Assembly: GCA_005281725.1 (NCBI GenBank)
Contig: SSBO01000001.1
Span: 4,386,399-4,450,398 of the forward strand
Length of the DNA stretch: 64,000 bases
From: Wuchereria bancrofti
Taxonomy: Eukaryota; Nematoda; Chromadorea; Rhabditida; Onchocercidae
Direction of reading: 5' to 3'
Below are positions 48,420 through 61,091 of this stretch, one piece after another (positions within the stretch are counted from its first letter, which is position 1; the number at the start of each line of letters is the position of its first letter). The position numbers were made by a program, and so were the translations under genes. The notes under the pieces are model-generated. The model had not been told where the DNA came from. It saw only the letters and a program-made list of their open reading frames with translations, and did not search any database.

Positions 48420-51400
48420 TTTATTTTGCTTCAATCATATTATGACATTTGATGTTTTCATTAGCAAAAGATTTTGCGTTGTTGGAAATAGGCGACCGAT
48501 TATATTCTGTAGTGCTGAAACGTTTACATCTATTTGTGTTAGGTTAGTACTAGATTAATACGTCATATGTTTATAAGTTGGGTTACCTGTAAATACTTTG
48601 GTTCTAATATTCAGTATTGATAAATCAAATTAAAACACTATGCCATGGGTCTAATGTTTCACAGATTACGTGAGATAAACATGGAGTGGCAAATTCTGAT
48701 GGGTTGGCTCACTGAATGTGTTATGAGTCGGCTATTAATAGAAAAAATTGGTGGTGGAAGTTTCTTTTAAACTCTTCTAATATTGAATTGACATCAACTT
48801 CAAGCTATGTCATAGTTGTATTTCTTTCACTGCCTCCCTGTTATTTCCTCTCTTTCCTTCTTCCCTTCCGTTCTATCCTACCTCGCTCCGTTCTCACTCC
48901 GTCATTATGTCCGGTAAGTTTCCGTGTCTGTTTCAGTAAAAGCTACCGCTTTAAGCGATCTATCAAGTCCTGATTTGTTAATTCTCAATTCTCATATATT
49001 TACCTGCAGTTTCCCAGCTTTGCAACTACCGTCAGCGTTTTCTGCTACTACCGAACAAGGACTCCTAATGGCTTTTATCCTTTGAACTGATACGATCTAC
49101 TGTTCTTCAAAGAAATCTGTAATTATTAAGTATGTTCAGTACTTCACTGAATCTTTGCTCATTATTTCATATGTTACAGACAAAAAAAAAAATTCCTTAA
49201 AATTAGGGTTAGGAAATGTGGAACTATTTTCTCCCTTGAAATAAATTTCCATAACTTGTGCTCATAACTTTCATCGCTAATCTCTTATCTGTCGTAGCGA
49301 TCCTTCACCTAAGCTTGCTGTTCTTACCTTTATAACATGTATTTTGTACCATATGACCGCCAACTACAAGGTTCATTCATTTACTACTACTGCTATAAGT
49401 AGTAGACAAGCTATTTAATCTGTTCTGCAAATTAATTTCACAGTTTCAGTCTCTCATTCAATCAATCGAAGCGTAATCACAAATAGTAATTGACAGAATG
49501 CCACAAAAATCATGTCTGACGATTGATGAATTGGAAGTTCCTTGCTGCACTGATTTGAGAGTTAAGATTTTCTAATTTAATTTAGCTAACAACAATTTAT
49601 TTCGGAACTGCTTCAAAAAATTTGAAGTTGTTTAACATCGTAAGTGAAGTGAATTAGGCAGTCCTAAATAATTTTCCTTAGAATCAACTTAAAATTTTTG
49701 TTTTTATTTGCTAAAACAGATAAAACATGTTAAAGGGAGTAAAGGCACTTTTCATACTTTTCATATCCAACAATTAGATAGCTAAAGATAGATCAGAATG
49801 TTATGCATCATTTTAAAATTAACTCCATTTCGTTTCCGGGTTCTCACACTTGCTGTATCCTTGCTACTAGAAAAGATAATTTTTTTACATTGTGCAAGAT
49901 CCGGCAGTCCTAGGCTTCTGTTGCTAATGAATTCTCTCTCTCACATATCTTCTTCCTGAGTCCATAGAAATTCTCTTTGCCCCTTCTTCCCACAGTCCTT
50001 GTCATATCATAATTTTCAGCTTTCAGCTTCAAAGAAAATTTTTGATATATTTTTCCTAAATTGCAAAATTATGGTCTTCCAAGCTCAATTGCGCATGTCT
50101 ATTAGTTATGCAGTTAAAATGTTGTCGAATGAAGTAGTTACATGTTTGGGCAAGAAAACTGATGAAATTATTTGATAAAATTCAACAAGAGCAACATTTG
50201 ACAATCATGTTGGTGTAGTGATAACAATCAAAATGTTGACGACGATGATCATGCCAACGATATGATGATGGTGCAGCAACGATCATAATGATAAAATAAT
50301 GATATGTTATCAATAGCAGCGCTACTGATACACTATGATAACGGCGGAATTAAGGGTGATAATGAGGATAGCGATGACGATAACGATAGTGATGATGATA
50401 GTGGTGATCAAATAAGAAAGCAAATGACTTTCAATATCACGTCTTTGCTATTTTCCTTTCTCTTAGCCCTTTTCGTTTTACATGAAAAAACGAACAATAA
50501 TAAATATAAAGCACTTGAAATAAGAGCGTGGAAACTTGAATTTTTTACTTGGACAATTATAGTTGTGAAATTTATAATGAAAGAGAAGTAAAACTTTTAC
50601 CAACTTTTTGTTTACTAATAATAATTAATTTATGAAATTTACTACAGATATAAATTTGTTTCATCGTTTTTAGTTATTTCGTAAACCTATTTTTCTTAAG
50701 ATCTTGTCAGTCTTTCTTCAAATTTTATTTAGGTTCGAAGTCGCTCAAAGTAATTGGAAAAAAGAGTAGTCAAAGGTCGTGGTAGAAACAGAGAGACGAA
50801 GATAATATGAAGTAATCATATCAGCGCAAAACACGCTCTATTTAGTTACCTATTTAGATGCAACGTATTTTGAAAAACAGAAGAAAGAGTGAAAAATTCC
50901 AGAAAAATGAATAATTTTTTACTTTAGCCATTTAAGGCATTTATTTTCCCCAATTGCAACAATAATCTCTTTAGTCGCATTAATTTATACACAATCTGGA
51001 CAATTTCACTCGATAATTGCCGTAATGTATTGAAGTAAATAATTATCTCAATTATAGATAAAAGGAGGGTAATGAAGCTTCATTTGTATATTTACTAGAA
51101 TGGGAAGCCAACAAAACGAAGAAGCATCGACTTTGATCTCTGTGTATCCGGAGAGATGAATGTGTATGGTGCACGAGGAGTGTACATAAATGTGCAAACA
51201 GACCTGCAAACGACTAAATTAATTGCTTTCTAAAATTGCGTTAAATTAGTTCGTGTAGGAACTTTCTGTGGATGAATGATGTAGAAGGCATCATCTAATT
51301 ACTTTTTCGTTCATAGCAGTTTATTTCGATAATTGTTGAAATGAGGAGTAAGCATCTAATTAATTGCCATATTGAGGGATAAGGTTTCTTTCTCGAGATT

Positions 51401-53017
51401 GTCTCGAGAGTAGCGAGATAGTGTTAGAGGAAGAGAAAAAAAATGGCTATTGTTACAGGTGAGAGAGAAGAAGGCAGTGGAAATCCATCAAAATGTAACT
51501 TAATTAACTCTATCAAATACAGGCAATAATGAAGCTTATTATTCCTTTGTCGATTATTCTCCCATCCACTCTTCTTCATTTCAGCTTTTGGAGGCGGGAC
51601 TTTCAAGAAATAAACCAATTAATTTAGGGTTTAGGGTGAGATGGGAAAAGAGTAATGCTATATGGTTATGTGGAATACGGTAGGATGGTTGTGGAGAGGA
51701 ATAGGCGTGACGACAAATTTCTATCGGATGGGTCGAGGAGGACGAAAAGACTGAAGTGACAAAGAGGCGCTTCCTATTGCCCTTCTAAATTACTGAATTA
51801 ACAATTCCCAAACAACAACCTCGGTTCCTTTCGTCTTTATTGTATCACTGCGTCATTTATAAAATTTTCGCTATCGTTATAGTTAGCCCTCATCAGCAGC
51901 AATACCATTTTGTTGTGACTGTTATTAACTTTATTATCATTAAGGTATCTGATGTTTCCCTCTTCTTATTGCGTTATAATCACCGTGTTTTGTTGCTATT
52001 GTTACCTGACATTTCTAAAATTGCTGAAATATGAAGTTTTTTTTTTTAAAAGTTTGTGATCGAGAATCAGAAGTACAATTGTGAGCAAGAAAATAGAATA
52101 CTTTTTTTAACCACTCTTGCATTTAGGTATTATAATTAAAGTAAGATCTAGAAGTTAATGAAGAGATGTCCGTTTACATGCCTTCTTTATCTGATTGTTA
52201 TCGCTACTTATGTTATTTATTAGAATTCATGCTAAGCCATCATGGTGTGCCTAGGTTGTGAATAAAATATATTGCTCTGATTGCTGAGCTTTTTTCTCAT
52301 AAAGACTGTAATTTAACATTTGCAACTATTGTTTAGAAAAATTAAGCAAGCTGAAATTACATAGAAGTTACGCATTGAAGAATGTGATTAACTGAACATC
52401 ATAATAAGTTTTAAATTTAGATTTCAATGAAAACAACAAAATGCAGGAATTATTGGATATTGGTACCAATGTGCTAGTAAATGCTTCCTAAAATAATGTT
52501 TCATTGTAAATGTTTCATTAACTGCAGAATTTGTTTTCATTTTTGCAAATTAACTTATAAATTGTTTCCGTCACTATTTCTGAGTTTTCCGAAGCGATTC
52601 ATGAAAAAAAATACCGAAATTAGTATACGAATTCAGATAAACATCAAGTTTTGATCCGAAATAACGATGGCAACCGCAATAGTTTGTCACTGAAGACTGA
52701 CAGGAAAAAGGCGAAAAAAGGGAAATTCTTACCAACAAAGAAAAATCTCACCTTGCCGCTAACTTTTGAAGATAAATAAAAATTTTTCTTCCTTTCAATG
52801 CTAAGGTTTATTTTCATGAATTGTCTATTTCATGTTTGCTTGAAATTGTATATCAAGAGGACTAAGTGTGAAAGTATTATCAAACTAATTATTGTCTATA
52901 AAGAAAGAAGCCTGAAATTAGTCAATCAAAATAGTATTGATTAAATAAATATTCGGCAGGCCAGCTAATTCTGAAAGCTATTCAGTTATGTATTATCGAA
53001 TTAATTTTATTATTCAG
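48420..53017. other. Spacer upstream of the engrailed-class gene
   Basis: About 4.6 kb with no recognised gene. The frame at 48716-48973 is a C/T-rich artefact (Leu/Phe/Ser/Pro). A cryptic GAT/GAC repeat lies at 50230-50412. As the upstream region of a developmental homeobox gene it is the natural place for enhancers and possible leader exons, but I cannot point to any by eye. Confidence 0.5.
50230..50412. repeat. Cryptic GAT/GAC trinucleotide-like repeat
   Basis: Interrupted GATGAT, GACGAT and GATAAT units over about 180 bases. One frame gives an Asp/Ser-rich run (NEDSDDDNDSDDDSGD) inside a 95-codon frame at 50304-50591, which looks like repeat translation rather than a gene. Confidence 0.7.
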
Positions 53018-56000
53018 ATGGATAGTATATCAGATTCCGTTTCGGAAGGCCTATCTTCACCGGATCTATCACATCGTAATGGTGGAGAATCATATCAAAC
53101 GAGTTCCAAACTAAAATTCTCCATACAGAATATTTTGCGACCAGATTTTGGTAAGGTAAGAGTGTTTCAATGATTGAAAAACAACGTGAATTTCCTTTTT
53201 GCCAAATAAAATTGTTCGGTTTTAAAAGAGGAAAGTCTTGATATTTCTCCAAAAAAAAAATTCTAGTATTTTTTTCTACTCTAATTCTTACAAACCAAAT
53301 GAAATTTACAAATCTTTCCATAGTTTCTTGATTTGAAGTTTGGTTTAAGTCATAGAAGTATTGTTAATACTACCTTCCAGCTTGTGTAACGTTAATCTTA
53401 ATTATATGATCTATCTTATTCATCCTCGATACTACCTTTATTGCCGCTTATGACACCTTCAGTTACATTCAATCATTGCTGTAACGGTATCAATATTTGA
53501 GCATCTAACACCTTAGATCTGGACCATTCTTTTGAGCTTTTTAGAATTCATTAGTTCCTGGATATGAAAATTAAATATGAGACTGTTTGCATGACCAATT
53601 AATTAAATTCCTTCTGAGAATGACCATTAATGCTGAAGGTTGTATAGATTGAAATTTGCAAGAATATACGTAATTATGTTTTTTTTCTTTTTCAACAGCA
53701 CGAGACAACCCTAAAACCATGTGCATCAACGACACCGGACAACATGAATACAGTATTCCCAGCTTGGATATATTGTACCCGGTATTCCGATCGACCGAGT
53801 TCAGGTACATTCGGAAATGTTTTCAAATAAAGAATCCATAATAAACACTTTAGTGAACAAAATATAGATGCATGTAGGTAAGTGGTAGATAAAGTTACCC
53901 TACCATATGCCCTGCTAGAGGTCTTAAAGGTTGCAAATTGAATAACGATTGTAGAAAAGGCTGAGATATACGATTGCGTAACTTCCTTGCTATTTTCATG
54001 TCCCTTCTTGGCAAGCATGCTAATTTGCACGTGTTTGCATCATTACACCCATCCATCAAAACTATTTTGTAAGTATCAAATACAGTTATCACGCATTATA
54101 ATTATTATTTATTCATGAGAATAATTGCTGAACAAATGATCATAATCAATAAGATTGATATGTTTCCATCAGAAGGTTATGAGTTTTCGTGATTCGTCAA
54201 CTTATGCATCATTCATTCAAACATTACTGTGGAATTATTAAATTGCAGTAAAATTTTCTTAATTTTTTAATTTGATTTACTTTGAACTGTTTTTGCTTTA
54301 GGGCCAAGGTCACGACGGACGAAACGGAAAGAAACAAATCTTAATGACGACGAGAAGCGACCACGAACGGCATTTACTGTTGAACAACTAGAACGGTTGA
54401 AACAACAGTTCATGGATAACCGATATCTCACAGAGAAACGGCGTCAGGAATTAGCTCATGAGCTTGGCCTAAATGAATCACAAATCAAAATATGGTTCCA
54501 GGTTAGCTCTACATTTGTTAAAATTTTTTTGCGCTTGAATGAAGCCTTCATTAGCAGAACGAGTATCTTAATTCATCATCTATCTTCACAACATTCAGTT
54601 TCTGTTTCCAGTTCGAATTCTTTTCCAGTGAAAAACACCTCGCCTGTCAACTAAAATATAAAATAATTAGTAGATGACTTGCTGTAACAGCAGAAATTAA
54701 AATTTTTTCTTCATTAACTTTTTTTTCTTCGTTTCAATATTTCCTTGATAATGTAGTTTGCTGAAGAGATATCGAGCAGGAAAGAGAATGTGCGATGGCC
54801 ACCAACGTAATTCTTCCTCGATTTTGTCTTCAAAAGCTAGCTTTGGCCGTAACATTGCGGAGTTTTGTTAATTTGTCGAAATTAATGAGAAATAAAAAAA
54901 ACAAGAAAGAGCGGATGTATAAAGGAGAAAAGTGTTTGAATAACAGGAGATGAGGAAGGAAGGAAGGAAGGAAGGAAGGAAGGGCCGAAATAGATGGTGA
55001 CAGAGGCGCAAATGTGAATGAGAGGTGTGAGTGCTTCTTCCGGATGACAATTTCACATATTCATTCCTTTTGGAGATTGAGATTTTACGCTGATAATGGA
55101 TAGAGTTGAAAGTCTAAGCGTATGGATTGTCCCATATCCAAGGTTCATTCTTGAAATGGCTCTCACCCATTTCAATCCTTCTCTTTAGGGAAGTCCCCGT
55201 AAACATTCACCATGTCAATTAATTCTTTTTGAAAATATGGATCATAACATCTGGGTCACATATGTTGAATCTCATGACTTTATTTCTACTGTAAGTTGTT
55301 AAAGTAAAAAGTATTCGGTAATGTCAGTGCTTTCGAACACTTCTCGAAGATAAACAAACATGATTAAACTGATTTTGATTTTCTATGTGTTTTTTCGTTT
55401 TTGTGAAACTGCGTTAATTTCTATAAATGTACATAACATTTTGGAATTACCGTAAAACACCACTTAGCAATAATAAATAGGAAGTGCATAGCAGACAGGT
55501 GCGCATAGAACAATCGATTATTTGATCAGTGTTAATAAAGATTTCGAAAAAAAAATCCATTGAAATGCAGTAGGTGATCATCATCATCTGTTCCTACATA
55601 CAATGGGAATAATTATAATGATGATGGTGATGTTATCAACAGTCATTCTATTATTGTATTACCAGTTTTACGTCATGTCGCTGTCCTCCTGCTTTTACAT
55701 TCTTCAAATTCTGAAATTTAGATATTAGAGAAGTAAAGAAGACTGGAAAAGTATATCTTCAAGTGCAACAAATAAAAAAATTCCTTTTAAGGATAAATTC
55801 AGTCGTTGATCGGTTGTGAATTTATTGTTTTCATTCTTTTCGAGCCCGCAATTTCACCTCTAAGGAAAATGAATGAACTAAATTTAAGGAAGTATGGAAA
55901 ATGGCAAAGATCTGTCTCCATACAAGCCTTGTAATCATCAAATATCGTTTTAGATGAATTTATTTATTATCAGGCAGTCGAATCTTGCAAATGTCTCTCT

Positions 56001-58147
56001 GTAAAATTTGCCGCTATGGGCAATGGACATGTACCTCCGTCTGAAATCAATTTTCTCTAGAACTTGTCTTTTGGATTATGTATTTGTTCATGTTAACTTT
56101 CTTATCAAAGAGAAGCCGAAAAAATTGCTCACTAATTTCTCATTTCTTTCCGTTTGTCTTGATTTATATCTTCATCTTTTCCTTCTAACCTTTTCCTCAT
56201 ATAATTGCAATTTAATTTTTTAATTAGTAAATGAAATTTCCGCGATGTCTTTTGCAACAAAATGAAAAAATCATCTCATTTTATGATAACTTTGTCCATT
56301 CCATTTAGCCGTTTTAGCTGTCTTGAAATCGTGTACGGCTTGCATATTGAGTAATCCTATCAGTGTCAACTTCAAACTTTTGGTGTCAAGATAGAAACCA
56401 CTTGTATAAAAAACTTGCTATACAAAAAGTTGGTATCAGAAAGTTTACTTGTGTAGCAAGCTGTTCCAATACAAATTTCGCGAAATGGTTTGTGGATAGA
56501 ACTTGTTACTACTGATAAAGTCAAAGATATTACTCTTAAAAAAGTGTTATCGAATTCTGGTATAGTTATGATTTCCCAGAACTCATTTTTTTTTTCTCGC
56601 AGATGGTTCCTATTTTTTCAGTGATTCTTTATTCTTCGTGAATTCTCTTGATACTTCAAGGATTTACTACCTGAATTTCTTACTAACACATTATCCGTTT
56701 CTAATATCATTTGGTTTGATCATATCGTAAAGGATTATTTTCTAGAGTCCAACTAGACGTGTCGACTTTTTAGTTTCCCAGTCTTCTTGAAAATCATATT
56801 GTGCTTGTTATGAATGATTGCCTGTCTAATGATAAGTATGAGAAAGAAATGTTAATTGGTAAGTAATAACAAGGTGCAAAATGACTGAACTATCTATCGT
56901 TACAATCTCTTAGCGGAAAGGAGACGATGATAGTGAACTCTGATTGAGCGATAAAACAGTTCTCCCGTCCTTGTTGACATGATATAACCCGTTCATTATG
57001 TTTATTACTCAGTACTGCATGTCATCATGACGATTACCGTTAGACTCTGAAATTAATCTCAGAAATTCTCAGATCTCTGAAATTAACAATTTTATTGAAG
57101 AATTGCTTGATAAGCTGTCCAGACATTTCGATTTTGTTGGTGAAAACATACAAATGAGATAGAACATTATCTCAGCGGATAAGCTACAACTTACTTCCGA
57201 CACAACCAAAATATTTTATTGAGGAATTGCATGATTTCCAAAAGTTCGCAGATAACACTGAATCTCACTGAAATTCAGATTTTGATGGAGAAGAGCCACA
57301 AATCAGTAGAACCCCTGAACAGTAGAAATCCTTACATTTATATCAAGAAGTTCGAAGTATGTGTGGGAAGCTTTCATACCACCACTACTTTCAACTACCT
57401 TAAGCTAACACTCGTTGATTGATGGAAGAAGGAAGCAGGGAGGGAAAAGCTTTTTTATATTTGTTCAGTTCCAATCTCGAGCTGTTTCTTTGCACTTTTT
57501 AACGGTTGGAGGTTATTGATGCTGAACTAATTTTATCAATCAAATTTAATATTAAATTACTCTTTGCTCCGTGGGAAACCAAAAATCTATTTTACCTTAA
57601 AATCTTTTGACAATCTCCAGTTAATTTTACTAGAAATATTGTTGCATCATGCTACCGCTATACACCTCCGAAGATTTCATCAATCCAAATATTGAAAATA
57701 AAGAAACCGGTGGAGCATTCTTGTTTCGAAAACTTCATTTCATCGGTAGGGCTATGCAACGCAATTTTACGCTTGTGTATTTCGCCGCGCTAAACAAACC
57801 AATTTGATTTATTGATTTACAACCTTACACCAAGATCACTTTCTAGGTGCCAACTATCGAGTAACTGACATGTAGTGTTTCTCTTTTAATTACAAAACAA
57901 CAAAGCAATGCTTGCGAACACCAAGAATTCATAGTTTACTGCATTTTGTAGAACTCGAGATATCTCCTGAGTCAAATCTACTTGTGCATTTGAAATTCTT
58001 GCCTTCAAATTAAAAATGATTCCTGATTTTCAGAACAAACGAGCAAAACTGAAGAAAGCATCCGGACATCGACCTGTACTGGCGCTGCATTTGATGGCTC
58101 AGGGGCTTTACAATCATACATCGATGCCAATATTCAATCAGCGCTAG
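53018..58147 (+). CDS. ceh-16: Engrailed-class homeodomain transcription factor
   Basis: Engrailed proteins are homeodomain repressors that pattern segments, neurons and epidermis; the C. elegans member, ceh-16, acts in seam-cell epidermis. Four exons: 53018-53155, 53699-53804, 54302-54501, 58034-58147; 185 residues. All engrailed signature regions are visible. EH1, the Groucho-binding repressor motif, is [10 protein letters not shown] (31-40). EH2, the hexapeptide-like Pbx-binding motif, is [20 protein letters not shown]. The homeodomain is 99-158 ([39 protein letters not shown]) with Gln at position 50. EH5 follows ([15 protein letters not shown]). Exon 1 starts with the ATG directly after an acceptor (TTATTCAG), so it may be trans-spliced or preceded by a leader exon. 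The last intron is 3,532 bp and splits the homeobox between Q50 and N51. The first AATAAA after the stop is at 58603. Class identity is certain; the symbol is by homology. Confidence 0.95.
54502..58033 (+). other. Long intron within the homeobox
   Basis: Intron between homeodomain residues Q50 and N51, much longer than most introns in this window. Donor GTTAGC follows WFQ and acceptor TTTTCAG precedes NKR. It contains the GGAA repeat and a few short frames, none of them recognisable. Length and position make it a candidate for regulatory elements. Confidence 0.8.
54952..54983. repeat. (GGAA)n microsatellite
   Basis: About eight AGGA/GGAA units inside the long homeobox intron, next to a frame on the minus strand that is only repeat translation. 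Confidence 0.9.
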
Positions 58148-59130
58148 AACGGAATTAGACGTACTTCTCTGCAATTTCTGATTCGGTTTACATTGATGCT
58201 GTAAAACTTAAAGAGAATGATACATTCTCCAAACTTGCTTGCATGCTGGGGGCTAGAACCTGCTAAACTGCAGGTACAATTTGGAACATTTTTTTATATC
58301 ATCATTTCATTGATTCAAATGGCATTGCCTAAACAACGCCCTATCACCCAGCTGGGCTGTCGACAGTAAAATTAAGGAAGCAAACTTCTTTTATATCCTT
58401 TATAACTAGAACGCCGACAGAGCAAGGATAGTTTTACTTTAGGAATTTAGTGCTTAAACTATTAGCAAGTGAGAGATTTCAAATCGAAGCCTAACAAAAC
58501 AATGCTGAACTTCACAAAGAAATGTATTGATTACGGTAAGAAAGATCAAAGTCTTGTACATTTAGCGGTGCTCTTGTATTCGTTAATCGAAAAATATATG
58601 ATAATAAATATATGTTTACATTTATTAACAATAAAATAATGAACAGGCGCAAGACATGACCTGAACAGAAAAATGTATGAGGGAAATGACTGACTACTCG
58701 TTGATGACCTAACTGACTTTTCCGTTTAGAATCCAAGCGGTCGATTACCAAACGATGTGTACAGCAAGTCGTACAATATTACATCCTATTTATAATGTTT
58801 AGAAGCTCTGTTATATTACATATGGCTTTATCATTTTTACACAGATAAACGATCAACTGATCGAGATTTGTGTCACTCTTATTCGTTATCAGTTCTAACG
58901 TATTATATTACCACCTACACAACTGAGTACAATATCATCAAAGAATTAAAACTTTTAAAACAAGTGGCTATTAAGCAACATAGAAACCGATTCATTTTTA
59001 TCATATAAACAAAAGGTGTTTCCTTGAGGCTTGAACCGAGGAATCATTGAAAACTTCTAAATGTTCTCTCCTACACATATTAATTTAAATCTTTATGAAC
59101 CTACACTTCTTTTTTAATATAACAAAAACT
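58148..59130. other. Convergent spacer between engrailed and MRPS18A genes
   Basis: About 1 kb between the 3' ends of two converging genes; presumably both 3' UTRs. AATAAA occurs at 58603-58608 on the plus strand and ATTAAA on the minus strand at 59113-59118. No coding sequence recognised; the frame at 58512-58751 has no motif. Confidence 0.5.
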
Positions 59131-60458
59131 TTAGTTCGTTCTGAAATTAACTCCACGTGTGTTATACCGTTTAATATAATACCATGAACCGGGGACCACT
59201 TCTTCTTTCAACCGATACATATCCATGTCGTCGTTCCAGTATCTACATAATATAATAATATAACTTGTGTTTTATACGCCTTTTAATGGTGACTCCTTTG
59301 TTGAATATGAAATTCATGGTTCTTGAAAATAATTTGCTGAAATATCTATTTGGTCACAAAAGTTCATAAAGATTACCAACAAAATTTAGTAAAAGTATTT
59401 AAACCTAATTCCTGTAATAATTTTATACCAATAAAATACAATACAATATAACTAAATAAACAAAAAAAAAAAGACGTAAATACTAATAAACAAAAAAAAA
59501 GAAGACCTCGCGAATCTCTTGTATCCCGAACGATCAAAATCCGCAGCCGTCCTGTCTGGAAAGAGGCCAGCCCAATGAGCCTGTAAGTTTGATTCAGTAA
59601 AAAGAAGGAATTTTTTCATCAAAATTTAATACTTGTGACTCTATTCCATGAGAATCGCAGATAACAACAGCGAACATGGCATTTTCACCACAGTCGTCTT
59701 TACATTGTAGTGTACCTGCATAACGCAACGTTCAATCCGCTGCTGTTGCTTTTTGCACAAACCAGTAAGTTGCTGCGGAAGCACGGTTCCATCTTTTCGC
59801 ATAAATTGCTCCAAAATTAATACATCTGAATAACGGATCTGCAAGCACACTGCTTAGAATTCAGCTAAAGTAAGGCAGTTCCCTTGAATAGCTGCAAAAT
59901 TTTAGATGCAAAAATTACTTTGATGGGAACATTACAAGTACATAGTGTACAAGTTTCCGGACTATGTTTCAACACTTTGCGGCCATCTACATCGGGAACA
60001 TCCACAACCTCAACAATCGTCGTATCTCCCTCAACTTTAATATCAACTGAAAACTGCTATAAATTTGCTAAAGCAACTTATTTCAAATTGATGAAATTAA
60101 AAATTATTTATCAAAACATGCAGCATTTTGAACCAAGAATTTTCCAATCACTAACTGTAACAGCCGGTACCACTACAACTCATGCAACAAGGATGAGAAT
60201 ATTGTGAGGACGATTGTCACCCCTAATAACACCGGAGTAAACAACCTACTTCTTTTTTTGAAGAGAGCCAACGTAGTGACAAACTGCCTTGGCCAACAAA
60301 AAATACGTCCAGAACATCCTGTTAGCAGAGACAGTGGCTTCAACATATACAACATAACCTGAAGTAGGTAAACATATCCGGAAAGTGGATGCGGAAAATG
60401 AAAGCAATCTCTCCCTTATTCTCATCATTAGCAGTAATCGGCCTTTCACTCGCCACAT
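59131..60458 (-). CDS. Mitochondrial ribosomal protein S18, MRPS18A type
   Basis: A nuclear-encoded bacterial S18-related protein of the mitochondrial ribosome (MRPS18A, also called mL66 because it sits on the large subunit in mammals). Five exons with matching phases: 60458-60359, 60046-59919, 59838-59716, 59580-59507, 59242-59131; 178 residues. Residues 1-33 are rich in Arg, Leu and Ser with no acid except one Glu (MWRVKGRLLLMMRIRERLLS), a typical mitochondrial presequence. The S18 core is YSDVLILEQFMRKDGTVLPQ, LTGLCKKQQQRIERCVMQ and AHWAGLFP. CVMQAHWAGLFP is nearest to human MRPS18A, which has CVKMAHRAGLLP. Before the core, CTLCTC (66-71) keeps a CxxC pair like CPICRWNL. The C-terminal exon adds YWNDDMDMYRLKEE. 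The other S18 paralogues are less likely. Confidence 0.88.
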
Positions 60459-61091
60459 TTCCTAACCAGTGAAGGTAATTACGGGTAGATAAAACTTGTC
60501 CCAATTTCTGGTATCTCATGCAGAATTACCTCTTATTCTACTGAACGTCTCAGGGTGGCACGAACAAAGACATGGCCTGATTGGTCAGTCTGCATTACTA
60601 GCACCAAATTATAAGCACTTAGTATGGAATCATAACTTCAAATTTAAGATGAACACACAAACTACACCCATATAGAAAAACAAACCACCTCCAAAGGACA
60701 ACTACTCAAGATAAGATAAAGATGTGAAGACGAGAAACAAGACATTAATTTAAGATGAAAAACTTGAAGACAAGGGGGACCATAATTTAACATGCAACAA
60801 TTTATGAAACATGAAATTGAAGTTCTGTTTGTAGGTGGGACTCGAGAAGGTTCTTCCCTTGTTAGTTACTAGTGAGGTCGAAGTTCATTAGCAACACATG
60901 TAGTACCGCAGTACACATCCTCTTTGTAATTTCCGTTTTTTGAATACATAGTCTTCATCCATTATAACAGTCAAAACCCGAGCTATAATTGAAATTGTTG
61001 TCGTGAATCTCAGAGTTACAGCTACTGCGTGCTTGCATGTAGTCGTGCAGGGACTGTTACTACTGATCGAATGCATGTCGAATGCACCAGA
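60459..61091. other. Divergent spacer between MRPS18A and LRR genes
   Basis: About 630 bp that should contain both promoters. The minus-strand frame at 60888-61124 overlaps the start of the LRR gene and is a shadow. No motif recognised. Confidence 0.5.
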
